A DNA stretch of 64,000 nucleotides from the NCBI RefSeq assembly GCF_001507435.1, contig NZ_LMWH01000093.1, positions 62,001 to 126,000 on the forward strand, in the 5' to 3' direction. The stretch's first letter is position 1. Every line of letters starts with the position of its first letter. The translations under genes were made by a program, and so were the position numbers. The notes under the pieces are model-generated. The model was not told the DNA's origin and did no database searches. It saw nothing but the letters and a program-made list of their open reading frames with translations. The DNA is from Streptomyces sp. NRRL F-5122 (GTDB lineage: Bacteria > Actinomycetota > Actinomycetes > Streptomycetales > Streptomycetaceae). Shown in pieces: positions 9,561 through 18,849 of the stretch.

Positions 9561-11012
9561 CTACTTGAAGGCGGCGAACGCCTTCGAGAAGGCGAACCTG
9601 TCCTGGACGACCGAGCTGCACGTCGGGTCGGCCGTGGGCTTGGCGCCGCCGTCGCACTGCCTGTCCCGCGTGGCCGACCACATCGACAGCCCGCCGAGAC
9701 CCTTGGACCGGGCGAAGTCCGCCAGCTGGGCGGCGTCGTCGACCTTGAAGATCTCCGACGACACGTCGTTGACGCCGATCATCGGGGTGACCGCGACCGC
9801 CTTCCAGGCCGCACCGTCGGGGAGTCCCAGCACGCTCTTGAGCTGGGCCTGGGTGGCGGTGGCGGCCTGGGTGGCGTAGGTGCCCATGTCACCGCCGTAC
9901 GCGGCTCCGTAGTCCATCGCCATGATGTTCACGGTGGAGATCTTCACGCCGTTGGTCCTCGCGTCCGCCACGAGGTTCACGCCGTCCTGGGTCAGGCCCT
10001 CCGGCATGACGGGGAGGGTGAACGAGACGTCCAGGCCCGGGTGCTGCTGCTGGAGCTTGGTGATGGCCTGGGCTCGGCGGGTGTTGGCGGCCGTGTTCGG
10101 CAGCGCGCCGCCCTCCACGTCGAAGTCGACCTTGGTGAGCTTGTACGCGTCCACGACCTTCCCGTACGCCGCCGCGAGCGCGTCCGCCGAGGAGCAGCCC
10201 GTCGCCAGTTCCGCTCCGGAGGCGCCGCCGAAGGAGACACGGACGTCGCCGCCCTTGGCTCGCAGGGCGCCGATCTGCGCGGCCACCGCGTCGCTGCCGA
10301 TGGCCGTGACACCTCCCCACTTGGGGGTGCAGCCGCCGCCGTCGGTGACGAAGGCCAGGTTGTAGTCCTTCACGCCGGTCGCGTCGGCGGAGGCGATCAG
10401 GTCGAAGGCCGGGTAGAGGGAGGTGTCCACGTACGGTGCGAAGCCGGCGCTCGTGCTCGTCCCGGAGCCGGGGGTCCCGGAGGCGGTGGGAGACGGCGTG
10501 CCGGTCGCCGTGGCGGTGGGGGTGGGGGTCGCGGTGGGGGTCGGCGACTGTGTCGGACGCCCGCTGGGCTCAGGCGTCGCTCCGTCGTCGGCGGAGCACC
10601 TGGCGCCGTCGATCAGGCAGCCTGTCGGGTTCCCTGAGCCGGTCACGACGAAGCCGACGGTCGCGGTTTCGCCGGCCGCCAGCCCGTCCTTGTCCCAGGA
10701 CGGCGGCTTCACGGTGACATGCTGCCCGCTGACCGTCGACGTCCCGTTCCACAGCGAGCTGAGCTTCGCACCGGCCGGCAGGTCGAACCGGAGCGTCCAG
10801 TCGTCCTTGGTCCGGTCGCCGTCGTTCGAGACGACGTACTGCGCGGTGTACCCCGTGGACCAGTCGCTGGTCCTGGTGTAGACGGCACCGACTCCGGCGG
10901 CGTGCGCGGTGCCGGTGACCAGAAGTGCTGCGCCGCCCACGACGGAGGCGGCGACGACCCCGCCGATCACCTTGTTCCTGCCGCTGACCCTGCGCCGGTG
11001 CGTACTGCTCAT
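9561..11012 (-). CDS. Secreted chitinase-like protein, CBM2 + GH18
   Basis: Exported chitin-active protein, 483 aa. Signal peptide (RRRVSGRNKVIGGVVAASVV... to TAHA, about 38 residues), a family-2 carbohydrate-binding module (about 40-140, with conserved Trp residues and a Cys pair), a Pro/Thr/Ser linker with TPTPT repeats (about 148-190), and a C-terminal GH18 barrel. The catalytic strand reads TKVDFDVEGG: the catalytic Glu and the two nearer Asp of DxxDxDxE are present, but the first Asp is Thr. The ATG at 11012 was preferred over an upstream in-frame start because the signal peptide follows it directly. No DasR-type site is seen upstream. Confidence 0.88.
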   Translation of the reverse strand: MSSTHRRRVSGRNKVIGGVVAASVVGGAALLVTGTAHAAGVGAVYTRTSDWSTGYTAQYVVSNDGDRTKDDWTLRFDLPAGAKLSSLWNGTSTVSGQHVTVKPPSWDKDGLAAGETATVGFVVTGSGNPTGCLIDGARCSADDGATPEPSGRPTQSPTPTATPTPTATATGTPSPTASGTPGSGTSTSAGFAPYVDTSLYPAFDLIASADATGVKDYNLAFVTDGGGCTPKWGGVTAIGSDAVAAQIGALRAKGGDVRVSFGGASGAELATGCSSADALAAAYGKVVDAYKLTKVDFDVEGGALPNTAANTRRAQAITKLQQQHPGLDVSFTLPVMPEGLTQDGVNLVADARTNGVKISTVNIMAMDYGAAYGGDMGTYATQAATATQAQLKSVLGLPDGAAWKAVAVTPMIGVNDVSSEIFKVDDAAQLADFARSKGLGGLSMWSATRDRQCDGGAKPTADPTCSSVVQDRFAFSKAFAAFK

Positions 11013-11122
11013 CGCGTGCCTGCCTTCGCTGCTCACGGGGGGTGGGATGCGGGAGCACGCTAGCGATCCGGAATCGCGCAAATCAGATCATCCGGACGGC
11101 GTCCGGGGATCTTAGGGTGCGC

Positions 11123-12514
11123 TTAAGGAAGGGATCGGGGCCGGTTAAAGGTAGAGACCAATGCGCGTCTGCGGCGCACTCGGTGCCCGCGCCGCACCGG
11201 CGCCCGCCCGTCGAGCTGGAACCAGATGCGCACCTCCGTGCCGCCCAGCACGGACGAGCCGATCCGCACGTCGCCGCCGGTCGACTCGGCGAGCCGCCGC
11301 ACGATGTCCAGGCCGAGGCCGGTGGATCCGGCACTGCCCGAGCCACGGCCCCGGGCCATCGCCGCCTCCGGGTCCAGGATGCCGGGCCCCGCGTCGGACA
11401 CCAGCACGATCACCGCGTCCTCGCCGTTGTGCACGTCGACTGCGAACGCCGTGCCCTCCGGCGTGTGCCGGAAGACGTTCCCGAGCAGCGCGTCGAGCGC
11501 GGCCGCGAGGTCCGCCCGGGCCACGGGTGTGCGCACGGGCCGGTCGACCCCGGCCACCCGCCACTTGCGGCCCTCGTCCTCGGCGAGGGCCGACCAGAAC
11601 TCCATCCGCTCGCGCACCACTTCGGCCGCGTCGCACCCGGCGCCCGGACCCGCCGCCGCGGTCTGCGGCTTGGCCTCCCGTGCCGTACGAATGATCGTGT
11701 CGACCTCGCGCTCGAGTTGCGCCACCGCCGCCCGCGTCTGCTCGGCGGCCGGGCCCTCGCCGAGCGAGGCCGCGTTCAGCCGCAGCACCGTCAGCGGGGT
11801 GCGCAGACGATGGGAGAGATCGGCCGCCAGCTCCCGCTCGTTGGCCAGCAGTTGGACGACCTGGTCGGCCATCGAGTTGAACGCGACGGCCGCGAGCCGC
11901 AGTTCGGTGGGTCCCTCCTCCGGCACCCGTGCCGCGAGTCTCCCCTCCCCCAGCTCGTGTGCGCCCTCGACCAGGCGCTGGGCGGGCTGCACCATCCGCA
12001 CTCCGAGCCGGTCGGCGACCGCCACCGAGCCGACGACGAGGGCGACGCCGACCGCGGCGAGCACCGCCCAGGCCGTGGCGACGCCGTTCGACACCTCGGA
12101 CTCGGGGACGTACACCTCGACGACGGCGATGTCGCCGGAGCTCAGCGCGGTGGGCTGGAGGAGTGCCGAGCCGCCCGTGACCTCCGCCATGGACGCCCGG
12201 CCCAGCCGGCGCGTGGTCTCAATGTCCCTGGCGGGCGCGCGACCGGGCCCGATGTCGATGGCCTTCGTGCCGTCGCCCGCCGGGATGTGCACGGCCATCG
12301 CGTCGCCGGGACCCGCCGAGGCGACCACCTTCTCCAACTGGTCGCGGTCGGTGGTGATGGACAGGGCGGGCGCGATCGCCGCGGCCTCCCGCTCCGCGTT
12401 CGAGAAGGCGCGGTCGCGTGCCATCTCCTTGATGACGAGCCCGAGCGGGACCGCGAAGGCCACCACGACCATGGTGGTCACCGCCACGCAGACCTTGATC
12501 AGCGCCCACCTCAC
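11123..12514 (-). CDS. Sensor histidine kinase
   Basis: Membrane sensor kinase, 463 aa. TM1 is at residues about 7-28, an extracytoplasmic sensor region at about 30-140, TM2 at about 145-168, then a HAMP domain. The H-box is DLSHRLRTPLTVL (phospho-acceptor His), the N-box is GNVFRHTPEG, and the G-boxes are DAGPGI and GSTGLGLDI. The GTG start at 12514 overlaps the response regulator stop as GTGA, so the two are translationally coupled. The signal sensed is not evident. No neighbouring gene looks like an obvious target. Confidence 0.95.
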   Translation of the reverse strand: MRWALIKVCVAVTTMVVVAFAVPLGLVIKEMARDRAFSNAEREAAAIAPALSITTDRDQLEKVVASAGPGDAMAVHIPAGDGTKAIDIGPGRAPARDIETTRRLGRASMAEVTGGSALLQPTALSSGDIAVVEVYVPESEVSNGVATAWAVLAAVGVALVVGSVAVADRLGVRMVQPAQRLVEGAHELGEGRLAARVPEEGPTELRLAAVAFNSMADQVVQLLANERELAADLSHRLRTPLTVLRLNAASLGEGPAAEQTRAAVAQLEREVDTIIRTAREAKPQTAAAGPGAGCDAAEVVRERMEFWSALAEDEGRKWRVAGVDRPVRTPVARADLAAALDALLGNVFRHTPEGTAFAVDVHNGEDAVIVLVSDAGPGILDPEAAMARGRGSGSAGSTGLGLDIVRRLAESTGGDVRIGSSVLGGTEVRIWFQLDGRAPVRRGHRVRRRRALVSTFNRPRSLP

Positions 12515-13215
12515 GACAACGGCTCCGTCCTCGGTGGTTCCAGCTTCACGCCCACTCCCCGCAGCGTGTGCAGATAACGCGGCTTCGCCGCCGTCTCACC
12601 CAACTTCCGCCGCAGCCATGAGAGATGGACGTCGATGGTCTGGTCGTCCCCGTACGACTGCTGCCACACCTCGGCGAGCAGCTCCCGGCGCGGCACGACG
12701 ACACCGGGCCGGCCGGCAAGAAAGGCGAGCAGATCGAACTCACGGCGCGTCAGGTCGAGTTGTGCGCCGTCCAGTTCCGCGAGGCGGCGCAGCGGATCGA
12801 TCGCGAGGCCGCCGACCCGGATGACGGACGACGGCGCGGCCTCGGCCGCGGCCGCGCGGGTACGGCGCAGGACCGCCGCGATCCGTGCGGACAGGTGCTC
12901 GACCGAGAAGGGTTTGGTCAAGTAGTCGTCGGCGCCCGCGTTGAGCAGGCGGACGATCTCCGCCTCGTCGTCGCGGGCGGTGGCGATGATGACCGGCACG
13001 TCCGTGATGCCGCGCAGCATCTTCAGCGCCTCCGACCCGTCCAGGTCGGGCAGTCCGAGGTCGAGGATCACGACGTCGAACGGAAGATGGGCGACCTCGC
13101 GCAGCGCCTCCAGTGCGGTGCCGACGCTGCGCACGGTGTGCCCGGCCTCCGTCAGGTGCCTGATGAGCGCCGAGCGTACGAACTGGTCGTCCTCGACCAC
13201 GAGCACACGTGCCAT
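12511..13215 (-). CDS. OmpR/PhoB-family response regulator
   Basis: DNA-binding response regulator, 234 aa. Receiver domain (about 1-115) with acidic pocket VEDD, phospho-acceptor Asp in VVILDLGLPDLDG and the conserved Lys in LTKPF. C-terminal winged helix (about 130-228) with DLTRREFDLLAFLA and the recognition region TIDVHLSWLRRKLG. The frame is open far upstream, but ATG at 13215 begins exactly at the receiver (MARVLVVEDDQ). It forms an operon with the kinase downstream. Confidence 0.95.
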   Translation of the reverse strand: MARVLVVEDDQFVRSALIRHLTEAGHTVRSVGTALEALREVAHLPFDVVILDLGLPDLDGSEALKMLRGITDVPVIIATARDDEAEIVRLLNAGADDYLTKPFSVEHLSARIAAVLRRTRAAAAEAAPSSVIRVGGLAIDPLRRLAELDGAQLDLTRREFDLLAFLAGRPGVVVPRRELLAEVWQQSYGDDQTIDVHLSWLRRKLGETAAKPRYLHTLRGVGVKLEPPRTEPLS

Positions 13216-13371
13216 GGGCGGCACCGTACGCCATACGGGGACGACGATCCCCCCGGTCGGGCGAAGCCGGCGGGGCGACGACCGTGGTAACGGGACCGGC
13301 TCGCGGGCTCCCGCAGGGACGACCGGAACTGTGTGCGACCCGTGAGACACCGGTGGGGCGTGTGGGGCAGT

Positions 13372-13908
13372 ATGGCGGGGATGGTCAAAGGACTCGTACA
13401 CGTACTGGCGTGGTCGGTCGCCACGGGCGCCGCGGTCACGTTGTCGTGGTGGGGCGTCCACACGGTGATGACGGGGACCGCCTACGATCCGCCACGCGCC
13501 CTGCCCATCACGGCGGGCGGCGCGACCACGCAGCGCGCGAAGCCGGCGGCGTCGTCGACAAAGCGCCCCGAGCCGTCCCCGCGCACGAGCCGCGGGCCCG
13601 CCTCGGGCCCGGCGCCCACCCCGGTGAAGACGGCCGGCGCGCGTCCGAGTCCCACTTCCACGACGACCTCGTCCCCCTCCGGGTACGGCCGGGTGAAGAG
13701 TTACGACACCGACGGTGGGCGCGCGGTCTTCGACCTGGGCAGCACATCGGCGTCGTTGGTGTCGGCCACGCCGGGGCCCGGTTGGTCGATGCAGGTGTGG
13801 AAGACCGAGTCCTGGATCCGGGTCGAGTTCGCCTCGGGCGTGAACAGGGTGTCGGTGTTCTGCACCTGGCACGACGGTCCGCCGCACGTGGAGATCGGCA
13901 ACTACTGA
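13372..13908 (+). CDS. Conserved membrane-anchored or secreted protein of unknown function
   Basis: 178 aa. A hydrophobic N-terminal segment (about residues 5-25, signal peptide or anchor) is followed by a low-complexity Pro/Ser/Thr/Lys stretch (about 45-105) and a small folded C-terminal domain with regular Trp and one Cys (VSVFCTWHDG). I do not recognise the family. It is divergent from the response regulator with about 156 nt between them. The start could be 13372 or the next ATG at 13381; neither has a strong ribosome binding site. Confidence 0.7.
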   Translation: MAGMVKGLVHVLAWSVATGAAVTLSWWGVHTVMTGTAYDPPRALPITAGGATTQRAKPAASSTKRPEPSPRTSRGPASGPAPTPVKTAGARPSPTSTTTSSPSGYGRVKSYDTDGGRAVFDLGSTSASLVSATPGPGWSMQVWKTESWIRVEFASGVNRVSVFCTWHDGPPHVEIGNY

Positions 13909-13924
13909 GGGGCGGGTGCCCGGA

Positions 13925-14791
13925 TCAGCGGAAGACCGACGGCGGCGGCGCGGGTGATGCCACGGCCGCCGCGTCCGTGACCGCCGCGGCGCCTCCGGTG
14001 AAGTCGGTGAGCGCCCTGCCGTGCTCGACACGTGCCGGGTGGGGGTCCGAGGCGGCCCGGCGGGTCAGTTCGGCGACCGGAAGCGGATGGGCCGAGGCCA
14101 CGAGGACCGCGTTCCCGAAGCGCTTGCCACGCAGTACGGCGGGGTCGGCGATCAGGGCGAGTTCGGGGAAGACGGCCGCGGCGGTGGAGATCTGGCCGCG
14201 CAGATGGGCGAGCGGTGGCCCGTCGGCGAGGTTGGCCGCGTACTGACCGCCGTCGTTCAGCACCCTGCGCACATCGGTGAGGAACTCGACCGACGTCAGG
14301 TGCGCGGGCGTGCGCGCCCCGCTGAACACATCCACGATGACCAGGTCCGCCCAGCCGTCCGGAACCTTGCCGAGCCCTTCGCGGGCATCCGTGGAGCGCA
14401 CCCGTATACGGGCGTTCGGGTCCAGGGGGAGGACGCGCCGCACGAGTTGGACGAGCGCACCGTCGCGCTCGACGACCTGCTGGGTGGAGCGGGGCCGGGT
14501 GGCGGCGGTGTAGCGGGCGAGGGTGAAGGCACCGCCGCCGAGGTGCACGGCGTGCACCGGACGGCCGGGTGGTGCAGCCAGGTCGATGACATGACCGAGG
14601 CGGCGCTGGTATTCGAACGCGAGGTACGACGGGTCGTCGAGGTCGACGTGCGACTGAGGTGCGCCGTCGATGAGGAGGGTCCATGCGCGCACCCGTTCCC
14701 GGTCGGGTATCAACTGCGCGAGCCCGCCCTCGACCGTCTCGACGACGGCCTCTGCGGCCTGCCCGCGCCGCGCGTTCCGTGACCTGCCCAT
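13925..14791 (-). CDS. Spermidine synthase-like (SpeE-fold) methyltransferase-type protein
   Basis: 288 aa. It has the Rossmann-like core of the spermidine synthase superfamily: VHAVHLGGGAFTLARY is the nucleotide/dcSAM loop, VERDGALVQLVRR the acidic residue after strand 2, and DLVIVDVFSGARTP the catalytic-region Asp motif. The N-terminal GGLAQLIPD and DDPSYLAFEY segments fit SpeE-like beta-hairpin domains. A role in making spermidine is not certain; many actinobacterial members are of unknown substrate. Convergent with the small gene at 13372-13908, only 16 nt apart. Confidence 0.85.
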   Translation of the reverse strand: MGRSRNARRGQAAEAVVETVEGGLAQLIPDRERVRAWTLLIDGAPQSHVDLDDPSYLAFEYQRRLGHVIDLAAPPGRPVHAVHLGGGAFTLARYTAATRPRSTQQVVERDGALVQLVRRVLPLDPNARIRVRSTDAREGLGKVPDGWADLVIVDVFSGARTPAHLTSVEFLTDVRRVLNDGGQYAANLADGPPLAHLRGQISTAAAVFPELALIADPAVLRGKRFGNAVLVASAHPLPVAELTRRAASDPHPARVEHGRALTDFTGGAAAVTDAAAVASPAPPPSVFR

Positions 14792-14874
14792 TCAGCCATT
14801 ATCGAGGGGACGGCGATGGCGGGCCCACCGGCGGTGCGCGGGGAGCCCGGCCGACGCGAACCGTCAGCGCGCAC

Positions 14875-15321
14875 TCACCGACAGTTGTCGGCGGCCTCGA
14901 GCATGCGCGCCGCTTCCCCGAGGGCCTCGCGGAGCACGGTGGGGTCCGTGGCCAGTTCCACGTCACCCGGAGGCAGAAGCCAGCCCGTGCCCTCGACGGG
15001 AGGGACCGGAGCGGCCTGACCGACCCCGCGCCCCTGGGTCTGCGTGCAGGTGCTGCCGGGGACGTCCCAGGCGTCCGCGGTGCCGGGAGGGACCAGGAAA
15101 CCCAGGGTGTCGCAGCCGTCGTCGTGGATGACGGGCCCGACGCAGTCGCCCGCGCCTCGACGCAGGATGTCGACGGCCTCCAGTCCTTGCCGGGTCGGCA
15201 CGGTCACGAGGTCCGGGGCCTGCTGCGGCGGTGCGCTGCACTCCCGGGTCGGCATGTGCCGCGCGGTCGACTGCGACGTACGGAAATCGGTGCTCTGCGT
15301 GCTCTGCATCCCGGCCTCCAT
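14875..15321 (-). CDS. Conserved hypothetical protein (primase-like C-terminal motif)
   Basis: 148 aa. The start at 15321 has an excellent GAGGAGGGG ribosome binding site. The middle and C-terminus (HDDGCDTLGFLVPPGTADAW, then CTQT, then WLLPP) resemble the sensor-like half of actinobacterial proteins annotated as bifunctional DNA primase/polymerase-like. No catalytic DxD primase motif is visible, so enzymatic activity is unlikely. Function unknown. The protein at 23754-24380 looks distantly similar. Confidence 0.75.
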   Translation of the reverse strand: MEAGMQSTQSTDFRTSQSTARHMPTRECSAPPQQAPDLVTVPTRQGLEAVDILRRGAGDCVGPVIHDDGCDTLGFLVPPGTADAWDVPGSTCTQTQGRGVGQAAPVPPVEGTGWLLPPGDVELATDPTVLREALGEAARMLEAADNCR

Positions 15322-15611
15322 GGCGGAACCCCTCCTCGACGCGTGAGTTGGGTCGGGAGTTCGGGGGGCTCCCGGTCCATCGGGTTAAACGCTCCGGAAC
15401 GTCAACGGCAACGGGCACAACGCCGCCGCAAAGGATGGCAGTTCATGGCAGATCGCGCATGAGATATCCGGTTTGTAGGCAAACCTCGCGTGACGACTCT
15501 CGCGGGACGGGTACGTTCGTGCACCGCCGGACGCAGGGAACAACTTGCACCACGCGGGCAAGTCGTCCCGAATCCGGCATGGTTCGACGGTTCGCACGAA
15601 GGAGCCCGACC

Positions 15612-17075
15612 ATGACCTCGTCCCAGCACCCCCGGCCACCACGGCCGAACCTCGCCTTCCGGCAGCTGCGCGGGCAGCGCTCACCGGGCGAGTTCGCCGC
15701 GGCGGTACGACGCGCCGCACGGGAGATCGGCGAGCGGGTCAGCTGTGACGCCCGGTACATCGGACGTGTGGAGGCCGGCGAGATCCGTTGTCCCAACTAC
15801 GCCTACGAACGGGTGTTCCTCCATATGTTCCCCGGACGCACTCTCACGGACCTGGGGTTCGCACCCCGCTCCGCGGTGCGCGGCCGGGGGGCGCGAACCA
15901 CCCATGAGGCGCCCCCCGTCAACACCATCCGCCGTCCGTTCGCCTCATGTGAGACACGCGAGGCCTTCGAGACGTATGAGACGCCAGACACCTACGAGAA
16001 GCACGAGTCGTACGACGGACACGCGTACGGCGAACAGAACCACGAGGAGAGCGACGTGCTGCGTCGCGCATTCATGACCGGCGGCACCGTCACGGTGGCG
16101 ACCGCATCCCCCGGCCCTTTCGGGCTCACCTTCGGCGGTGCGGCAGCGGCCGCCCAACGCCCCGTCCATCGCGCGGGCTCGTCCGAGGCGAGCGCACTCG
16201 AGGAGGCCGTACGGAAGATCAGACTGCTCGACGACCGGCACGGTGCGGACGGCCTGTACCGCCGTGCGGCGGCCCCGTTGCGCACCGCCTACGCGCTGCT
16301 CGACGCGGGCACGACCCGGCAGTCGGTCACCGACCGGCTGTATGTGGGCGCAGGCGAACTGGCCATCTCGGTCGGATGGTTGGCACACGACTCCGGGCGG
16401 TTCGACGACGCCCGCTCGCACTACGCGGAGGCACTGGCCACGGCCCGGATGTCCGGGGACCCGGCCCTCGAGGCGCACGCGTTCTGCAACACCGCGTTCC
16501 TCGCCCGTGACGCCGGCCGGCCCCGCGAGGCGGTACGGGCGGCGCAGGCGGCCCAGCGCGCCGCGCGCCCACTGGGCTCCCAGCGCCTGATGTCGCTGCT
16601 CGCGCTGCGCGAGGCGGGCGGCTGGGCGGGGCTCACCGACCGGGCGGGCTGCGAACAGGCGCTGGCCCGGGCGCAGGCCCTGTTCGAACGCGGGCCGTCG
16701 GAGGCCGACCCGGAGTGGATGACGTTCTACGGCGAGGCCGAACTGGAGGGCCTGGAGGCGCAGTGCTGGTCGGCCCTGGGCGACTGGCCGCGCGCCGCCC
16801 GGCACGCCCGGCGCGCCGCCCATCTCCAGGACCCGCACTTCTCCCGGAACATCGCCCTGTACGCCGCGGAGCTCGCCGACGACCTGGCCCGCGGCGGCCG
16901 CCCCGACGAGGCGGCCGAGGCCGGGCTGCGCGTCCTGGACCTCCTGGACCAGGTCCAGTCGTCCCGGATCCAGACGATGCTGGCGGGCACGGCGCGGGTC
17001 CTGCTGCCGCACCGCCGGGCAGCGGGCGTGTCGGCGTTCCTGGACCGCCACGCGTCCCTGCCGCGCACGGCCTGA
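15612..17075 (+). CDS. NsdA/NsdB-like TPR transcriptional regulator
   Basis: 487 aa. An N-terminal XRE-type HTH (about 10-75) with CDARYIGRVEAGEIRCPNYAYERV is followed by an acidic/aromatic linker rich in Glu-Thr-Tyr, then LRRAFMTGG and a hydrophobic Ala/Gly stretch, then TPR-like helices (about 215-480) with repeated A..A...AR patterns. This order is that of the Streptomyces NsdA/NsdB family, which represses sporulation and antibiotic production. Start ATG 15612, AAGGAG upstream. Longer in-frame extensions upstream have no ribosome binding site. Targets unknown. Confidence 0.8.
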   Translation: MTSSQHPRPPRPNLAFRQLRGQRSPGEFAAAVRRAAREIGERVSCDARYIGRVEAGEIRCPNYAYERVFLHMFPGRTLTDLGFAPRSAVRGRGARTTHEAPPVNTIRRPFASCETREAFETYETPDTYEKHESYDGHAYGEQNHEESDVLRRAFMTGGTVTVATASPGPFGLTFGGAAAAAQRPVHRAGSSEASALEEAVRKIRLLDDRHGADGLYRRAAAPLRTAYALLDAGTTRQSVTDRLYVGAGELAISVGWLAHDSGRFDDARSHYAEALATARMSGDPALEAHAFCNTAFLARDAGRPREAVRAAQAAQRAARPLGSQRLMSLLALREAGGWAGLTDRAGCEQALARAQALFERGPSEADPEWMTFYGEAELEGLEAQCWSALGDWPRAARHARRAAHLQDPHFSRNIALYAAELADDLARGGRPDEAAEAGLRVLDLLDQVQSSRIQTMLAGTARVLLPHRRAAGVSAFLDRHASLPRTA

Positions 17076-17099
17076 GCCGTGCCCGCGCGGGGACCGCGG

Positions 17100-17696
17100 T
17101 CATGCCATGAGGTGACCGCAGTCGTTCCAGGACTCGATCGCCGGCTCCCCGTAGGCCCACCCGAGGACCGACAGGGAGGTGGGGTTGAGACGGATGCGGG
17201 CCGCGAACTCCAGCGGCAGCCCGAGCCACCGCGCCCCTATGGAGCGCAGGATGTGCCCGTGCGCGAAGACCAGCACGTCGCGATCCGCCGCGCGGGCCCA
17301 GGCGACGACCTCGTCCGCCCGCGCGCCGACCTCGGCCAGGGTCTCCCCCTCGGGCACCCCGTCGCGCCAGATGAGCCAGCCCGGCCGGACCTCCTGGATC
17401 TCGGCCGGCGTCAGGCCCTCGTACGCGCCGTAGTCCCACTCCAGCAACGTGTCCCAAGTGCTCGCCCGCTCGCCGAAACCGGCGATCTCGCACGTCTCAC
17501 GCGCGCGTGCCAGCGGACTCGTGCGCACCTCGACACCGTCCAGCCCGTCGAACGGCGCCCGGTGCAGGCGCCGGCCCAGCAGCTCGGCACCCCGCTTGCC
17601 CTCCTCCAGGAGCGGCACGTCGGTCCTACCGGTGTGCTTGCCGGACAGCGACCACTCCGTCTGTCCGTGCCGGGCCAGCAGGATGCGCGGTGCCAT
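17100..17696 (-). CDS. Histidine phosphatase family protein (phosphoglycerate mutase-like)
   Basis: Cytoplasmic phosphatase of the branch-1 histidine phosphatase superfamily, 198 aa. The catalytic RHG motif is [11 protein letters not shown] (residues 6-16). The second catalytic His is in [11 protein letters not shown], and [11 protein letters not shown] and EWDYGAYEG are the usual phosphate-pocket motifs. Substrate cannot be told from sequence. Convergent with the TPR regulator; divergent from the PAP2 gene across about 199 nt with no further gene. Confidence 0.92.
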   Translation of the reverse strand: MAPRILLARHGQTEWSLSGKHTGRTDVPLLEEGKRGAELLGRRLHRAPFDGLDGVEVRTSPLARARETCEIAGFGERASTWDTLLEWDYGAYEGLTPAEIQEVRPGWLIWRDGVPEGETLAEVGARADEVVAWARAADRDVLVFAHGHILRSIGARWLGLPLEFAARIRLNPTSLSVLGWAYGEPAIESWNDCGHLMA

Positions 17697-17895
17697 GAGC
17701 GACCTTTCGGGATGAATCCATCAGAAGTCAACAAGGACGTCACACCATCATCGCTCACCCCGCCCCCGGGCAACCCGGTGGGCGATCTCTGCGTCTTGTC
17801 CGCCGGGGTGCCCCTCAAGAGGGGGCGCATACGCCGTAAGGTGGCAGACCGGGCAACGGGAGCCGCAGCAGAGCAGAACGGGGAGGGCGAATCGT

Positions 17896-18849
17896 ATGCC
17901 GCAGGCCGAGACACGAGGCATCGGGGGAAGCCCGCTGACCCGGCTGCGCTGGTGGACCGAACTGCCCCTGATCCTGCTGGTGTACATGTGCTACTCCGCC
18001 GGCCGGCTGCTCGCCCGGGGCGACGTCTCCTCCGCCGTCGACCACGGCCTGGCGATACTGCGCCTGGAGAAGCTGCTGCGCATCAACGCCGAGCACCCGC
18101 TGAACCGTCTGTTCACCCGAGAGGCGTGGCTCGGCATACCTGCCGACTTCTGGTACGCGTCACTGCACTACGTGGTGACCCCGGTGATCCTGGTGTGGCT
18201 GTTCAGGTGCCGCCAGGAGCACTACCGCGCGGCCCGCACCTGGCTGATGACGTCCACGTTCATCGGTCTGATCGGCTTCACGCTGCTGCCGACCTGCCCT
18301 CCCCGGCTTCTCTCCCCGGGCCACGGCTTCGTCGACACGATGGCCCAGTACAGCTCCTACGGCTGGTGGGCCGGTGACGCGAGCGCACCGCGCGGGCTCG
18401 GCGGGATGACGAACCAGTACGCCGCGATGCCGAGCCTGCACGTCGGCTGGGCGCTGTGGTGCGGCGTGATGCTGTGGCGGTTCGGCGGCAGGCGCTGGAC
18501 CAGGGTGGCGGGCGTCGCCTATCCGCTGCTGACCGCGATCGTGGTGATGGGCACCGCGAACCACTACTCGCTCGACGCGGTCGCGGGTGTCGCCGTCATG
18601 GGCGCCGGCTTCCTGCTGGCCCCGTCGGTGATGCGTGCGGCGGACGTGGTGCGCACCCGGCTGCGGCGGCCGTTCGTGCCCGCGGCGGACACCCCGCGCG
18701 CCACAGGTTCCCCAATTGTCAGTGCCGGGTGCCAGACTTCGACGGGTGAGCGAATTCCCCGACAGCGCATCTCCCGCTCCGGACCGGGAGCCGAGCCGGG
18801 TGCCTCTTCCGCGGACGCGGGGGACGGCGCTGCGGCAGCGGCTCGCTGA
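17896..18849 (+). CDS. PAP2-superfamily (inositolphosphotransferase-like) membrane protein
   Basis: 317 aa polytopic membrane protein with about six hydrophobic segments. Acid-phosphatase motifs: MPSLHVGWALW (motif 2, His) and ANHYSLDAVAGV (motif 3, His and Asp), as in the PAP2_3/AUR1-like group that acts on lipid phosphates or phospho-alcohol transfer. ATG at 17896 follows GGGGAGGGCG. The C-terminal tail of about 60 residues is hydrophilic, low in complexity, and overlaps the start of the next gene by 104 nt and its putative promoter. Confidence 0.87.
   Translation: MPQAETRGIGGSPLTRLRWWTELPLILLVYMCYSAGRLLARGDVSSAVDHGLAILRLEKLLRINAEHPLNRLFTREAWLGIPADFWYASLHYVVTPVILVWLFRCRQEHYRAARTWLMTSTFIGLIGFTLLPTCPPRLLSPGHGFVDTMAQYSSYGWWAGDASAPRGLGGMTNQYAAMPSLHVGWALWCGVMLWRFGGRRWTRVAGVAYPLLTAIVVMGTANHYSLDAVAGVAVMGAGFLLAPSVMRAADVVRTRLRRPFVPAADTPRATGSPIVSAGCQTSTGERIPRQRISRSGPGAEPGASSADAGDGAAAAAR
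18716..18738 (+). promoter_or_regulatory. RecA-NDp / PafBC-type DNA-damage promoter, probably leaderless
   Basis: The sequence reads TTGTCAGTG (18716-18724), 8 nt, then CAGACT (18733-18738). This matches the published mycobacterial motif tTGTCRgtg-N8-TAnnnT used by PafBC-dependent, LexA-independent damage genes, including recA P1, with one mismatch at the first -10 base. A start point 7-8 nt after the -10 falls on the GTG at 18746, implying a leaderless mRNA. Confidence 0.65.

Noticed and set aside
10500..10548. GGTGGGGGT-type repeats as a G-quadruplex or VNTR
   Set aside because: They encode the Thr/Pro linker of the chitinase-like protein; codon repetition explains them.
12511..14031. 506-aa version of the response regulator
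   Set aside because: The extra N-terminus is antisense to neighbouring genes and has no domain; the receiver starts at 13215.
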